From contig CALKES010000017.1 of the NCBI GenBank assembly GCA_938084715.1, positions 1-62,720 on the forward strand: 62,720 nt of DNA. The letters are read 5' to 3'. The position numbers and the translations under genes are program-made. This document shows, piece after piece, positions 16,166-24,020 of this stretch. Each line of letters starts with the position of its first letter. Positions within the stretch are counted from its first letter, which is position 1. The DNA comes from Candidatus Bipolaricaulota bacterium. Its GTDB lineage: Bacteria > Bipolaricaulota > Bipolaricaulia > Bipolaricaulales > Bipolaricaulaceae. The notes beneath the pieces are model-generated. The model worked only from the letters and a program-made list of their open reading frames with translations, made no database searches and was not told the DNA's origin.

Positions 16166-17064
16166 GGATCGGCTACCCCTGCATCCACCTTGGCCTCCCC
16201 TGCCGGCCCAGCCGGACCTTCCGCCTCGCCTCCCTGTCCGAGGAGCGCCTGTACGCGACGGTGGAGGGAAACCTCGCCTGCCTGGAGGAGATCGTCCGCT
16301 GGAACGCCGCCCATGGGCTCCTCTTTCTCCGGATCACCTCCGACCTCGTCCCGTTGGCCTCCCATCCGGACAATCGGTTCCCGTGGGCGGAGGCGTTCGC
16401 CCCGCAGTTTGCCAAGATCGGGGAGCTCATCCACCGGTACGGGATGCGGATCTCGATGCACCCAGGCCAGTACACCCTCCTCAACTCGCCCCGGGCGGAG
16501 GTCGTGACGGCCGCGCGGGAGGAGCTCCGCTACCACGCCACGGTCCTGGAGCTCCTCGGGCTTGACCGGACGGCGAAGATCCAGATCCACGTCGGGGGTG
16601 TGTACGGGGACAAGGGTCGGGCGGTCGAGCGCTTCGTCCACGAGGTGGAGGGGCTCCCGCCCGCGGTCCGGCAGCGCCTCGCCGTGGAGCACGACGAGCG
16701 CCTGTTCACTCTGGAAGACGTCCTGGCGATCAGCCGGAGGACCGGGTTTCCGGTGGTGTTCGACTCCTTCCATCACCACCTCCACGGCGACGGCCGGTCC
16801 CTGGCCGAGGCCCTGGCCGCCCAGGCCGAAACCTGGGGGCCTGGGGACGGGCTCCCGATCGTGGACTACTCCTCCCCTCTCCCGACCGGGCGGAGGGGAA
16901 GCCACGCCAAGGCCCTGGACGAGGCGGACTTCGCCCGGTTCCTTCGGGAGAGCCGGCCCCACGACTTCGACCTCATGCTCGAGGTGAAGGACAAGGAGAG
17001 GAGCGCCCTGCGGGCCCTCGAGCTTGCCCGGGGGGACGAGCGGTTGGTGACGGAGGCCCGATGA
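16162..17064 (+). CDS. uvsE: UV damage endonuclease UvsE/UvdE
   Basis: This 300-residue TIM-barrel endonuclease nicks DNA 5' to UV photoproducts. It begins at a GTG overlapping the previous stop (GTGA) with the usual RIGYPCIHLGLPC start. Metal-ligand segments follow: RITSDLVPLASHP, RISMHPGQYTLLNSP, IQIHVGGVYGDK, LAVEHDERLFTL, VVFDSFHHHLH and MLEVKDKE. These His, Asp and Glu residues match the three-metal site of the family. The gene lies between DUF523/DUF1722 and a hydrolase/photolyase pair in a tightly overlapping operon. Confidence 0.94.
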   Translation: MRIGYPCIHLGLPCRPSRTFRLASLSEERLYATVEGNLACLEEIVRWNAAHGLLFLRITSDLVPLASHPDNRFPWAEAFAPQFAKIGELIHRYGMRISMHPGQYTLLNSPRAEVVTAAREELRYHATVLELLGLDRTAKIQIHVGGVYGDKGRAVERFVHEVEGLPPAVRQRLAVEHDERLFTLEDVLAISRRTGFPVVFDSFHHHLHGDGRSLAEALAAQAETWGPGDGLPIVDYSSPLPTGRRGSHAKALDEADFARFLRESRPHDFDLMLEVKDKERSALRALELARGDERLVTEAR

Positions 17065-18035
17065 CCGCCGGCCTGGGGATTGCCCTGGGGATCGGCTTGG
17101 TCCTCCTCCTCGTCGCCCCGCTCGTGGTGCCCATCCCTCCGCCCCGGGGCACCCTTCCGCCGGAGGAGCTGGCCCCGGGGGGTGGCGAGTTCCTCCCCGT
17201 GGGCGGGGTGAAGGTGTACGTCGAGCGGGCGGGGGGAGGGGAACCGGGGTTCCTCCTCCTCCACGGCTTCGGCGGAAGCACCTTCTCCTGGCGGGAGGTC
17301 TTGCCGGCCCTCGCCCGGTGGGGGACGGCGGTGGCCTACGACCGACCGGGGTTTGGGCTCACCGAGCGCCCCCTCCGCTGGGACGGCCCGAGCCCGTACG
17401 GCCTGGAGTTCGGGGTGAAGCTTTCCGAGGGTCTCCTCGACCACCTGGGTTTGGACCGGGCCGTGGTCATGGCCCATTCCGCCGGGGCGGTAGTGGGGCT
17501 CGAGCTCGCCCTCCAGCGGCCCGTCCGGGTGAGCGCCCTCGTCCTCGTGGCCCCCGCCGTGGGGCTCGGGAGCCCCCTGCCCCCTCCGATCCGGGCCCTC
17601 CTGGCGACGCCCCACGCCCGGCGGCTGGGACCGGTCCTCCTCCGCCGGGTGGCACGGGGCGTTCCGGAGGCCCTGCGCCAGGCGTGGCACGATCCAGGCG
17701 GGGTCACCCCCGACGTCGAGGCGGGCTACCTCCTCCCGTTGCGGGCCCGGGACTGGGACCGGGGGCTGTGGGAGGTCCTCCTCGCCGCGCGGCCGACGCC
17801 CCTCCACGAGAGGCTTCGGGAGCTGAAGGCGCCGGTCCTGGTGGTCACCGGGGACGACGACCGCCTCGTCTCTCCGGACCGGGCCCGGGAGCTCGCCGCG
17901 CGGATCCCCGGGGCCGAGCTCGTGGTCGTCCCCCGCTCTGGCCACCTCCCCATGGAGGAGCGGCCGGCGGAGTTCCTCGCCGCCGTGGAGGCGTTCCTCG
18001 TCCGCCACGGCCTCCTGGGAGGGGCGCGGCCGTGA
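17061..18035 (+). CDS. Membrane-anchored alpha/beta hydrolase
   Basis: This 324-residue protein has an N-terminal hydrophobic helix (residues 4-24, an anchor or uncleaved signal) followed by an alpha/beta-hydrolase domain. The oxyanion-hole segment is LLHGFGGSTFSW and the nucleophile elbow is AHSAGA. The catalytic aspartate is probably in VVTGDDDRLVSP and the histidine in RSGHLPMEE. The substrate is unknown. It overlaps uvsE (ATGA) upstream and the photolyase gene (GTGA) downstream, which ties it to the same transcript, but its part in the UV response is unclear. Confidence 0.85.
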   Translation: MTAGLGIALGIGLVLLLVAPLVVPIPPPRGTLPPEELAPGGGEFLPVGGVKVYVERAGGGEPGFLLLHGFGGSTFSWREVLPALARWGTAVAYDRPGFGLTERPLRWDGPSPYGLEFGVKLSEGLLDHLGLDRAVVMAHSAGAVVGLELALQRPVRVSALVLVAPAVGLGSPLPPPIRALLATPHARRLGPVLLRRVARGVPEALRQAWHDPGGVTPDVEAGYLLPLRARDWDRGLWEVLLAARPTPLHERLRELKAPVLVVTGDDDRLVSPDRARELAARIPGAELVVVPRSGHLPMEERPAEFLAAVEAFLVRHGLLGGARP

Positions 18036-19399
18036 GGGAAGCCGTCGTCGAGCCCGAGCGGGTGCGCCATCTCAACGACCGCCCCCTCCAGGGAGGGCGG
18101 TACGTCCTCTACTGGATGCAGGCCTCCCAGCGCGGGAGCGGAAACCCCGCCCTCGCCCACGCGATCTCGCTTGCGGACGAGCTCCGGCTCCCCGTGGTCG
18201 TGGGCTTCGGCCTGACCCCGAGCTACCCCGAGGCGACCCTGCGCCCCTACGCGTTCATGGCCCAGGGGCTTCAGGAAGTGGCGCGGGACCTTGAAGAGAG
18301 GGGGATCCGGTGGGTCCTGCGGGTGGGGGAGCCGCCCGCGGTGGCCCTGGCCCTCGCCCAGGACGCAGCCCTCCTCGTCACCGACCGGGGCTACCTCCGC
18401 CACGGGCGGGCGTGGCGGGAAGAGGTCGCGGCCCGCGCCCCCTGCCCGGTGGTCGAGGTCGAGGGGGACGCCGTGGTCCCGGTGGAGCTGGCCTACAGCC
18501 GGGGGGCGTGGAGCGCCGCCGTCCTCCGCAGGCGGATAACCCCCCTTCTTCCCCGGTTCGTTCGTCCCCTTCCCGAGCGGGCCCCGCGGAGGAGCTCCCG
18601 CGGGATCGACGTCCCGGGGGAGGATCCCGAGTCCCTCCCGGAGCTCCTCGCGCGGCTTCCGATCGACCGCTCGGTCCCGCCCGTCTCCCTCCCCGGGGGG
18701 ACGGCCGCCGCCCGGGCCCGGCTGGCCCAGTTCCTCGAACAGGGCCTTCCCCGCTACGCTGCGGAGCGGAACGACCCGGGGGCCGCCGCGACCTCCGGCC
18801 TCTCCCCCTACCTCCACTTCGGCCAGATCTCCCCGGTCGAGGTTGCGTTGCGGGTTCAAGGGTCTGGAGGCCCCGGGGCGGAGGCGTTCCTCGAGGAGCT
18901 TGTCGTCCGCCGGGAACTGGCCCTGAACTTCGTCCTCTACAACCCCAACTACGACACGTTCGAAGGCCTTCCCCCGTGGGCCCAGGCGACCCTCCGCCGC
19001 CACGCCGCCGACCCCCGCCCCGCCCTCTACTCCCCCGCCGAGCTCGAGGAGGGCCGGACCGAGGACCCGATCTGGAACGCGGCCCAGACGGAGCTTAGGC
19101 TCACCGGGGCGATCCACGGCTACCTCCGGATGTACTGGGGAAAGCAGATCCTCCTCTGGGTTCCCCAGCCCGAGGAGGCGTTCCGGATCGCCCTCCACCT
19201 CAACAACCGCTACGCTCTCGACGGCCGCGATCCGTCGAGCTACGCCGGGGTCGGGTGGTGCTTTGGGCTCCACGACCGGCCTTTCCCCGAGCGGCCCGTG
19301 TGGGGGAAGGTCCGCCCGATGACCCGCCGGGGGATCGAGGGGAAGTTCGACCTCGGGCCGTACCTCGCCCGGGTTCAGGCATTGAAGGAGGTCCCATGA
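18032..19399 (+). CDS. phr: Class II CPD photolyase
   Basis: This 455-residue flavoprotein uses blue light to split cyclobutane pyrimidine dimers. The N-terminal Rossmann domain starts with VLYWMQASQRGSGNPAL, characteristic of class II. The C-terminal FAD-binding domain has GLSPYLHFGQISP, the EELVVRRELALNFVLYNPNYD segment, GAIHGYLRMYWGKQILLW and SYAGVGWCFGLHDRP. The GTG start overlaps the hydrolase stop. Together with UvsE it gives both direct reversal and excision of UV damage. Confidence 0.95.
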   Translation: MREAVVEPERVRHLNDRPLQGGRYVLYWMQASQRGSGNPALAHAISLADELRLPVVVGFGLTPSYPEATLRPYAFMAQGLQEVARDLEERGIRWVLRVGEPPAVALALAQDAALLVTDRGYLRHGRAWREEVAARAPCPVVEVEGDAVVPVELAYSRGAWSAAVLRRRITPLLPRFVRPLPERAPRRSSRGIDVPGEDPESLPELLARLPIDRSVPPVSLPGGTAAARARLAQFLEQGLPRYAAERNDPGAAATSGLSPYLHFGQISPVEVALRVQGSGGPGAEAFLEELVVRRELALNFVLYNPNYDTFEGLPPWAQATLRRHAADPRPALYSPAELEEGRTEDPIWNAAQTELRLTGAIHGYLRMYWGKQILLWVPQPEEAFRIALHLNNRYALDGRDPSSYAGVGWCFGLHDRPFPERPVWGKVRPMTRRGIEGKFDLGPYLARVQALKEVP

Positions 19400-20313
19400 C
19401 GCGTCTCTTGGTGGTGCTTTCCAGTTTGCTCTTTGCGGTCTCTGCCCTGGGGGCGGGGACCCCGCCCCGCGGCCCGTTCCCCGTCCAGGCAACGGAGTTC
19501 ACCCTCCGCGACCCCTCCCGGGGCCGCGGGGTCCAGGTCCTCCTCGTGGCCCCCCAGGGGTCGGAGCGAGCGGCGCTTGTGTTATTCAGTCCTGGTTTTC
19601 TCCTTTCCGGGGCGGCGTACCGGGGGACCGGGGAGATCCTCGCCTCCCACGGGATCGCGGTCGCCCTCCTTACCTACGACGTGAACCTGTTCACCGCCGA
19701 CCACCGGGTGCTCGCGGCCGACCTGCGGTTCGTCCTACGGGCACTGCCCCCAGAGGCGGGGGCGCGGGGCGTGGCGCTCGATCCAGAGAGAATCGGGCTT
19801 GTCGGGCACTCCCTGGGGGGTAAGCTCTCGTTCCTCGTCGCCGCCGAGGAGCCCGCGGTCCGGGCGGTGGCCGGGCTCGACCCGGTGGACGGGGGGGCCC
19901 CGGGGGTCAACGACCCCGCCCGGTTCCCCTCGGCGGTGGCGGTCATGGACCGGGTGCAGGTTCCCGTCCTCCTCCTCGGGGCCGAGCGGGGGGGGGTGGT
20001 CCGGTTTGGGACCCCGTGTGCCCCACCGGAGGGGAACTACACGAAGTTCTTCGCCAGGGCATCCGGGCCGGCCCTGGAGGTGACCCAGCTCGGGGCCGGG
20101 CACATGGACTACCTCGATGACCCGGACTGCGGGTTCGCCTGCTCCCTGTGCGCCCCGGGGCTGAACCCGGCCCAGGCCCGGGCCGATGCCCAGACCTACC
20201 TCGTCCTCTTCTTCCGCGCCCACCTCCTTGGGGATCCAGGCGCGCTCGGCGCCCTGACCGACCAGCTCGCCGAGGGCGAGGCGGCAGGACGGGTCCGGGT
20301 CCAGAGAAAGTAG
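19396..20313 (+). CDS. Secreted alpha/beta hydrolase, chlorophyllase/dienelactone-hydrolase-like
   Basis: This 305-residue protein has a signal peptide of about 20 (LLVVLSSLLFAVSALGAG) and an alpha/beta-hydrolase domain with the nucleophile in GLVGHSLGGKLSF, an aspartate region near VAGLDPVD and a late histidine (GAGHMDYLDDPDCGF). Four cysteines near the C-terminus (CGFACSLC and CAPP) may form disulfides, fitting an exported enzyme. AAGGAGG precedes the ATG, which overlaps the photolyase stop. The overall pattern resembles plant-type chlorophyllase and bacterial polyester hydrolases. The substrate is unknown. Confidence 0.8.
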   Translation: MTRLLVVLSSLLFAVSALGAGTPPRGPFPVQATEFTLRDPSRGRGVQVLLVAPQGSERAALVLFSPGFLLSGAAYRGTGEILASHGIAVALLTYDVNLFTADHRVLAADLRFVLRALPPEAGARGVALDPERIGLVGHSLGGKLSFLVAAEEPAVRAVAGLDPVDGGAPGVNDPARFPSAVAVMDRVQVPVLLLGAERGGVVRFGTPCAPPEGNYTKFFARASGPALEVTQLGAGHMDYLDDPDCGFACSLCAPGLNPAQARADAQTYLVLFFRAHLLGDPGALGALTDQLAEGEAAGRVRVQRK

Positions 20314-20338
20314 GAGGGGCGGGAGAGCCCCGCCCCTC
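20314..20338. terminator. Strong hairpin between convergent genes
   Basis: GAGGGGCGGG (20314-20323) pairs perfectly with CCCGCCCCTC (20329-20338). It begins right after the hydrolase stop and lies about 20 bases from the stop of the converging gene, so it can serve both strands. There is no T-tract. Confidence 0.65.
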
Positions 20339-20358
20339 GTCACCTCCCCGAAGACCGG

Positions 20359-22230
20359 CTAGCCGATGATGTCCCCGTACCAGACGACGATCTTCACCTT
20401 GGAGCTCATCGTCACGGTGATCGAGTAGTACTCCCTCCGGGCGTCCCAGGTCCCGGTCTTCCGGGTCGGGGTCGTGGCGTCCCCCACGTACTCATCGTAG
20501 TAGAGAGGCGCCCGACCGTAGGCTCCACCGGAGATCCGGCCCGGGAAGCGGAGCGTCACCGTCGTTCCCGGGCTGAACGAGGCGGTGAACGGGGTCACCC
20601 GATCTGCGGTCTCCCCGATGGCCCGCACCGGGACCTTCAGCTCCTCGTACCCCGGCGTCACGCTCACCTGCCGCCGGGCGTAGACCTCGAGGGTGTAGGT
20701 GATGGGCCGAATGATGATCGGCCCGATGATCGTGGGGAGACAGGCCTCCAGCTCAACGGTGGCCTCTGCTGTCTTGGTCCGGCCGGCAGCGTCGTTCGCC
20801 TGGACTCGCACCGTGACCTTCCCGCCGCCGGAGAGGGCGGCCCGCAGGCCCACCGACCCAGAGGCCGGGAACCCGTCGATGATCGCCTGGGTCCTCCCAT
20901 CGGGGTAGACGAGGCTCACCGGCCCGATGTGAATCGGCGAGGTGCCACCGCTCGCCTGCCAGTACACGGTGACGAGGTGGCTGTAGTCCTTGTCGCACAC
21001 CTTCTCCACCGCCACCCGGGTGATCTGGACCGTGAGGTCCGGAACCCGGGCCGTGGCCGTCCGAAGGGTAACCGAGTACCGGAAGAGCTCGCAGTTCCTC
21101 CCGTCGTAGAGCCCAAAGAGAACGTCGTAGCTTGCCCCCGCGGTGGGGAGGGTCCCGGTGAGGATCCCGACACCGCCTGCAAGGTCGAGGGCGAGCTGGG
21201 CCCCGGTGGGGAGGTTCGAGGAGATCGTCGTCACTTTGGTGATCCCCGCGGAGCGGAACCGGGAGAGGTCACCGCTCGGGATCGCCTTCGAGGTGAGGAG
21301 GTGAAGCCCCGTCGCGACCTCACCGAAGTCCCACTTGAGGCCGGTGAAGGGCGGACACTGGGCCGTCGCCGCCGTGGAGACGGTGATCGTGAGCCGAACC
21401 ACCGGGCACTTGTTCCGATCGAGGAGGTTGTAGACGATCGTCCACCGGCCCCCTTCCCGGGGTACCGTCCCCTGGAGCCGGCCCTGCCGCGAGGAGAGGA
21501 GGAGCTCGAAGTTGAGCCCGGAGGGCAAGGTCGAGCTCACCCGCGCGGCGTCGACCACCCCAAGCGAGGTCACCGCGCTCGTGAGGTCTGCGGGGAAGCC
21601 CTTCGTCGTGTTCACGCTGCTTCCGGCCGTCACCTGACCGAAGTCCCAGGCGAGCTCCCGCGTCGGGGGGCAGCCCGGGGTTGCCGGAACGTAGAGGTCG
21701 CACGTCGGCCGGAGGCAGTTCGGGTCAATGAACGTCCGGATGTTGGCCTCGATGCTCGGGACGATCTCGACCGACGTGGAGGCGGTGGCCGCCACCCCCG
21801 CGCTCGCCTCTGCTTCCGCCAGGGCGACGGCGCATGCCTGGACAAGTGCCGCCACGGCCGCCGAAGCCTCGGCATCCGCCTGGGCACACGCTGCCGCCGA
21901 CGCCGACGCATCGGCGTGGGCCCGGGCGCAGGCGGTCACAAGGGCCTGGGCCGCGGCCTCCGCCCGGGCCACGGCCTGGGCCTCCGCCTGGGCCTCGGCG
22001 CTCGCCGCCGAGGCCTGACTGAGGAGCGTGGCTACGCTCAGCCCGTCGAGGAGCTTCTGGGCCGCCGTCGCCACTGTCTGAGCTTGAGCCGCTGCCAGGG
22101 CCGCCGCCTGGGCCTTCGCCAAGGCCGCAACGTCGGCAAGGAACGGCTGATGGGTGGTCTGTCCGAGAGTCGGAACGAACGTACCGGCTAGGAGACAGGC
22201 CACGACGAGGAAAGTCCCTGTTCTCGCCAT
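20359..22230 (-). CDS. Secreted protein with Ala-rich helical stalk and twin beta repeats
   Basis: I do not recognise this 623-residue protein. A signal peptide (cut near residue 23) is followed by a strikingly Ala-rich region (residues 32-150) with Gln, Glu and Asp in helix-friendly spacing and a few Cys and His. It is probably a long helix or coiled-coil stalk. Two homologous beta modules of about 101 residues follow, at 187-287 and 292-392, each opening with CPP-x4-L-x-WDFG-x-V, passing an S-x-LP-[ST]-G motif and ending in a C-x5-[TY]-x-[TV] strand. A Fibronectin/Ig-like segment (about 398-495) and a beta-rich tail complete it. AGGAGG lies eight bases before the ATG. A surface spacer or sheath protein, like coiled-coil Omp-alpha in architecture only, is plausible. 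Confidence 0.7.
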   Translation of the reverse strand: MARTGTFLVVACLLAGTFVPTLGQTTHQPFLADVAALAKAQAAALAAAQAQTVATAAQKLLDGLSVATLLSQASAASAEAQAEAQAVARAEAAAQALVTACARAHADASASAAACAQADAEASAAVAALVQACAVALAEAEASAGVAATASTSVEIVPSIEANIRTFIDPNCLRPTCDLYVPATPGCPPTRELAWDFGQVTAGSSVNTTKGFPADLTSAVTSLGVVDAARVSSTLPSGLNFELLLSSRQGRLQGTVPREGGRWTIVYNLLDRNKCPVVRLTITVSTAATAQCPPFTGLKWDFGEVATGLHLLTSKAIPSGDLSRFRSAGITKVTTISSNLPTGAQLALDLAGGVGILTGTLPTAGASYDVLFGLYDGRNCELFRYSVTLRTATARVPDLTVQITRVAVEKVCDKDYSHLVTVYWQASGGTSPIHIGPVSLVYPDGRTQAIIDGFPASGSVGLRAALSGGGKVTVRVQANDAAGRTKTAEATVELEACLPTIIGPIIIRPITYTLEVYARRQVSVTPGYEELKVPVRAIGETADRVTPFTASFSPGTTVTLRFPGRISGGAYGRAPLYYDEYVGDATTPTRKTGTWDARREYYSITVTMSSKVKIVVWYGDIIG

Positions 22231-22269
22231 GCCCTACCACCTCCTCCCCCCGGAAGGTGGGCAGACGAT

Positions 22270-22275
22270 CACTAT
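22270..22275 (-). promoter_or_regulatory. Possible -10 box for the Ala-rich protein gene
   Basis: TATAGT on the minus strand lies about 40 bases upstream of the start codon. A TTGAAA lies only five bases upstream of it, so no well-spaced -35 is seen. The surrounding 30 bases are AT-rich compared with the rest of the window. Confidence 0.35.
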
Positions 22276-22409
22276 ACACTTTTTCAAGGATGAAGGTGTC
22301 GAGCAAAGGCCAACGCTCACGCCCGCCTTCCCTAGGCTATTTTCCTGGGGGCGGGAGCGCATGGCGGAAGACAGCGAGCCGGGTACCATGTTTCCCGGAG
22401 GTGATCGGG

Positions 22410-22748
22410 ATGAAGCTCACCAGGTACCACTTCGGGCGGATCGAGGTGGACGGAGTGGTCTACGAGCACGACCTCGCCGTGACGCCGACGGAGGTCCGGG
22501 AGTGGCGGCGGAGGGAGGGGCACGCGGTCCACCCAGAGGACCTCGAGCTTGCCCTCGCCGCCGGGCCCCAGGTCCTCGTGATCGGAACCGGCTTCTCGGG
22601 GATGCTCCGCGTGACGAGGGAGGCCGAGCGGGCTCTCCGGGACCGGAAGGTGGAGCTCGTCGCCGAGCGGACGGCGGAGGCGGTGGAGGCCTTCAACGAG
22701 CTCGCCCCCTCCCGGCGGACCTGCGCCCTCCTCCACCTCACCTGCTAG
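22410..22748 (+). CDS. Mth938/DUF498-domain protein
   Basis: This 112-residue protein matches the Mth938 (DUF498, NDUFAF3-like) fold. It has YHFGRIEVDGVVYEHDL at the start, a central VLVIGTGFSGMLRV that forms the conserved G-T-G-x-x-G loop, and the FNEL segment near the end. The strong site GGAGGTGATC sits three to four bases before the ATG. The biochemical function of bacterial members is not established. It stands alone before the M42 peptidase gene. Confidence 0.85.
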   Translation: MKLTRYHFGRIEVDGVVYEHDLAVTPTEVREWRRREGHAVHPEDLELALAAGPQVLVIGTGFSGMLRVTREAERALRDRKVELVAERTAEAVEAFNELAPSRRTCALLHLTC

Positions 22749-22836
22749 ACCCCGGCGGCTGCAGGCCCCCCTTGCCCCGAACGCACGCCCGGCGGGATCG
22801 AGTAAGCTTCGGCATCCTTGCCTGCGGAGGGAGACC

Positions 22837-23958
22837 ATGGATAGGGCACAGCGAGGTTTTCTGGAGCGATTCCTGGGGACGATCAGCCCGTCGGGGTTCG
22901 AGACGGAGGCCGCGGCGGTGTGGCTTGAGGAGGCGCGGTTCGCCGACCGCACCTGGGTGGACCTCCACGGGAACGCGTTCGCGGCCCTCAACGAAAGCGG
23001 CGCCCCCCGGGTCATGCTCGCCGGGCACATGGACGAGATCGGGCTCATGGTGTCCCACGTCACGGACGGGGGCTACCTCTACGTCCGCCCGATCGGGGGC
23101 TGGGATGCCCAGGTGCTTCCTGGGCAGCGGGTGTGGGTTCGCTCAAAGAAGGGCCGCGTCCTGGGGGTCGTGGGCCGCAAGCCCATCCACCTCCTCGACG
23201 AGGACGCCCGACGGACTGTGGTCAAGATCGAGGACCTGTGGATCGACATCGGGGCCAGCTCCAAGGCCGAGGCCCTCCGGCAGGTAGAGATCGGGGACCC
23301 GGTCGTCCTCGCCCAGGAGCCAGAGTACCTCGGGGACGGGCTCCTCCTCGCCCGGGGGATCGACGACCGGATCGGGGCGTTCGTGGCCTTGGAGGCCCTC
23401 CGGATTCTGAAGAAGCTCAAGCCGAAAGCCGCCGTGTTCGCCGTGGCCACGGTCCAGGAGGAGATCGGCCTCCGGGGGGCGCGGACGAGCGCCTACGGCC
23501 TCGATCCGACCGTGGGCATCGCGATCGACGTCTGTCACACCACCGACACCCCCGGCACCGAAGGGGAGAAGAAGAAGCTTGGCGAGATCAGCCTCGGCAA
23601 GGGCCCGGTCCTCGCCCGCGGTCCGAACATCAACCCCAGGCTCTTCGACCTCCTCGTGGCGACGGCCAAGAAGGGGAAGATCCCCTACCAGGTCGAGGCC
23701 GCGCCGGGGGGAACGGGGACGGATGCCAACGCGATGCAGCTCAACCGGGCGGGGATGGCCACCGCCCTCGTGTCGATCCCCAACCGCTACATGCACTCCC
23801 CGTGCGAGGTGGTGTCGCTCCGGGACGTGGAGAACGCGGCGAAGCTCGTCGCCCAGGCCGTGGCCCGGCTCGACGGGAAGACCGACCTCATCCCCCGAGA
23901 GGAGTTCAAGCCGGCACGGCCCAGCGCCACCCCGCGCGGGCGGCGGAAGCGGGCCTAG
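22837..23958 (+). CDS. M42-family aminopeptidase/deblocking peptidase
   Basis: This 373-residue dinuclear metallopeptidase belongs to the TET/M42 group. Metal and catalytic residues are all visible: H64 and D66 (AGHMDEIG), the bridging aspartate in ARGIDDRIGA (D176/D177), E208/E209 (VQEEIGLRGA), D231 (IAIDVCHT) and H320 (RYMHSPCE). The PDZ-like insert domain lies between about residues 72 and 165. Members form large tetrahedral cytoplasmic peptidases that trim oligopeptides. A GGAGGGAGA site precedes the ATG. Confidence 0.93.
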   Translation: MDRAQRGFLERFLGTISPSGFETEAAAVWLEEARFADRTWVDLHGNAFAALNESGAPRVMLAGHMDEIGLMVSHVTDGGYLYVRPIGGWDAQVLPGQRVWVRSKKGRVLGVVGRKPIHLLDEDARRTVVKIEDLWIDIGASSKAEALRQVEIGDPVVLAQEPEYLGDGLLLARGIDDRIGAFVALEALRILKKLKPKAAVFAVATVQEEIGLRGARTSAYGLDPTVGIAIDVCHTTDTPGTEGEKKKLGEISLGKGPVLARGPNINPRLFDLLVATAKKGKIPYQVEAAPGGTGTDANAMQLNRAGMATALVSIPNRYMHSPCEVVSLRDVENAAKLVAQAVARLDGKTDLIPREEFKPARPSATPRGRRKRA

Positions 23959-24020
23959 CGAGGAAAGGGGCGGCCCACGGAGTCCGTGGGGAGCGCCATC
24001 GAGTGGGGAAGGAGGGGTCC

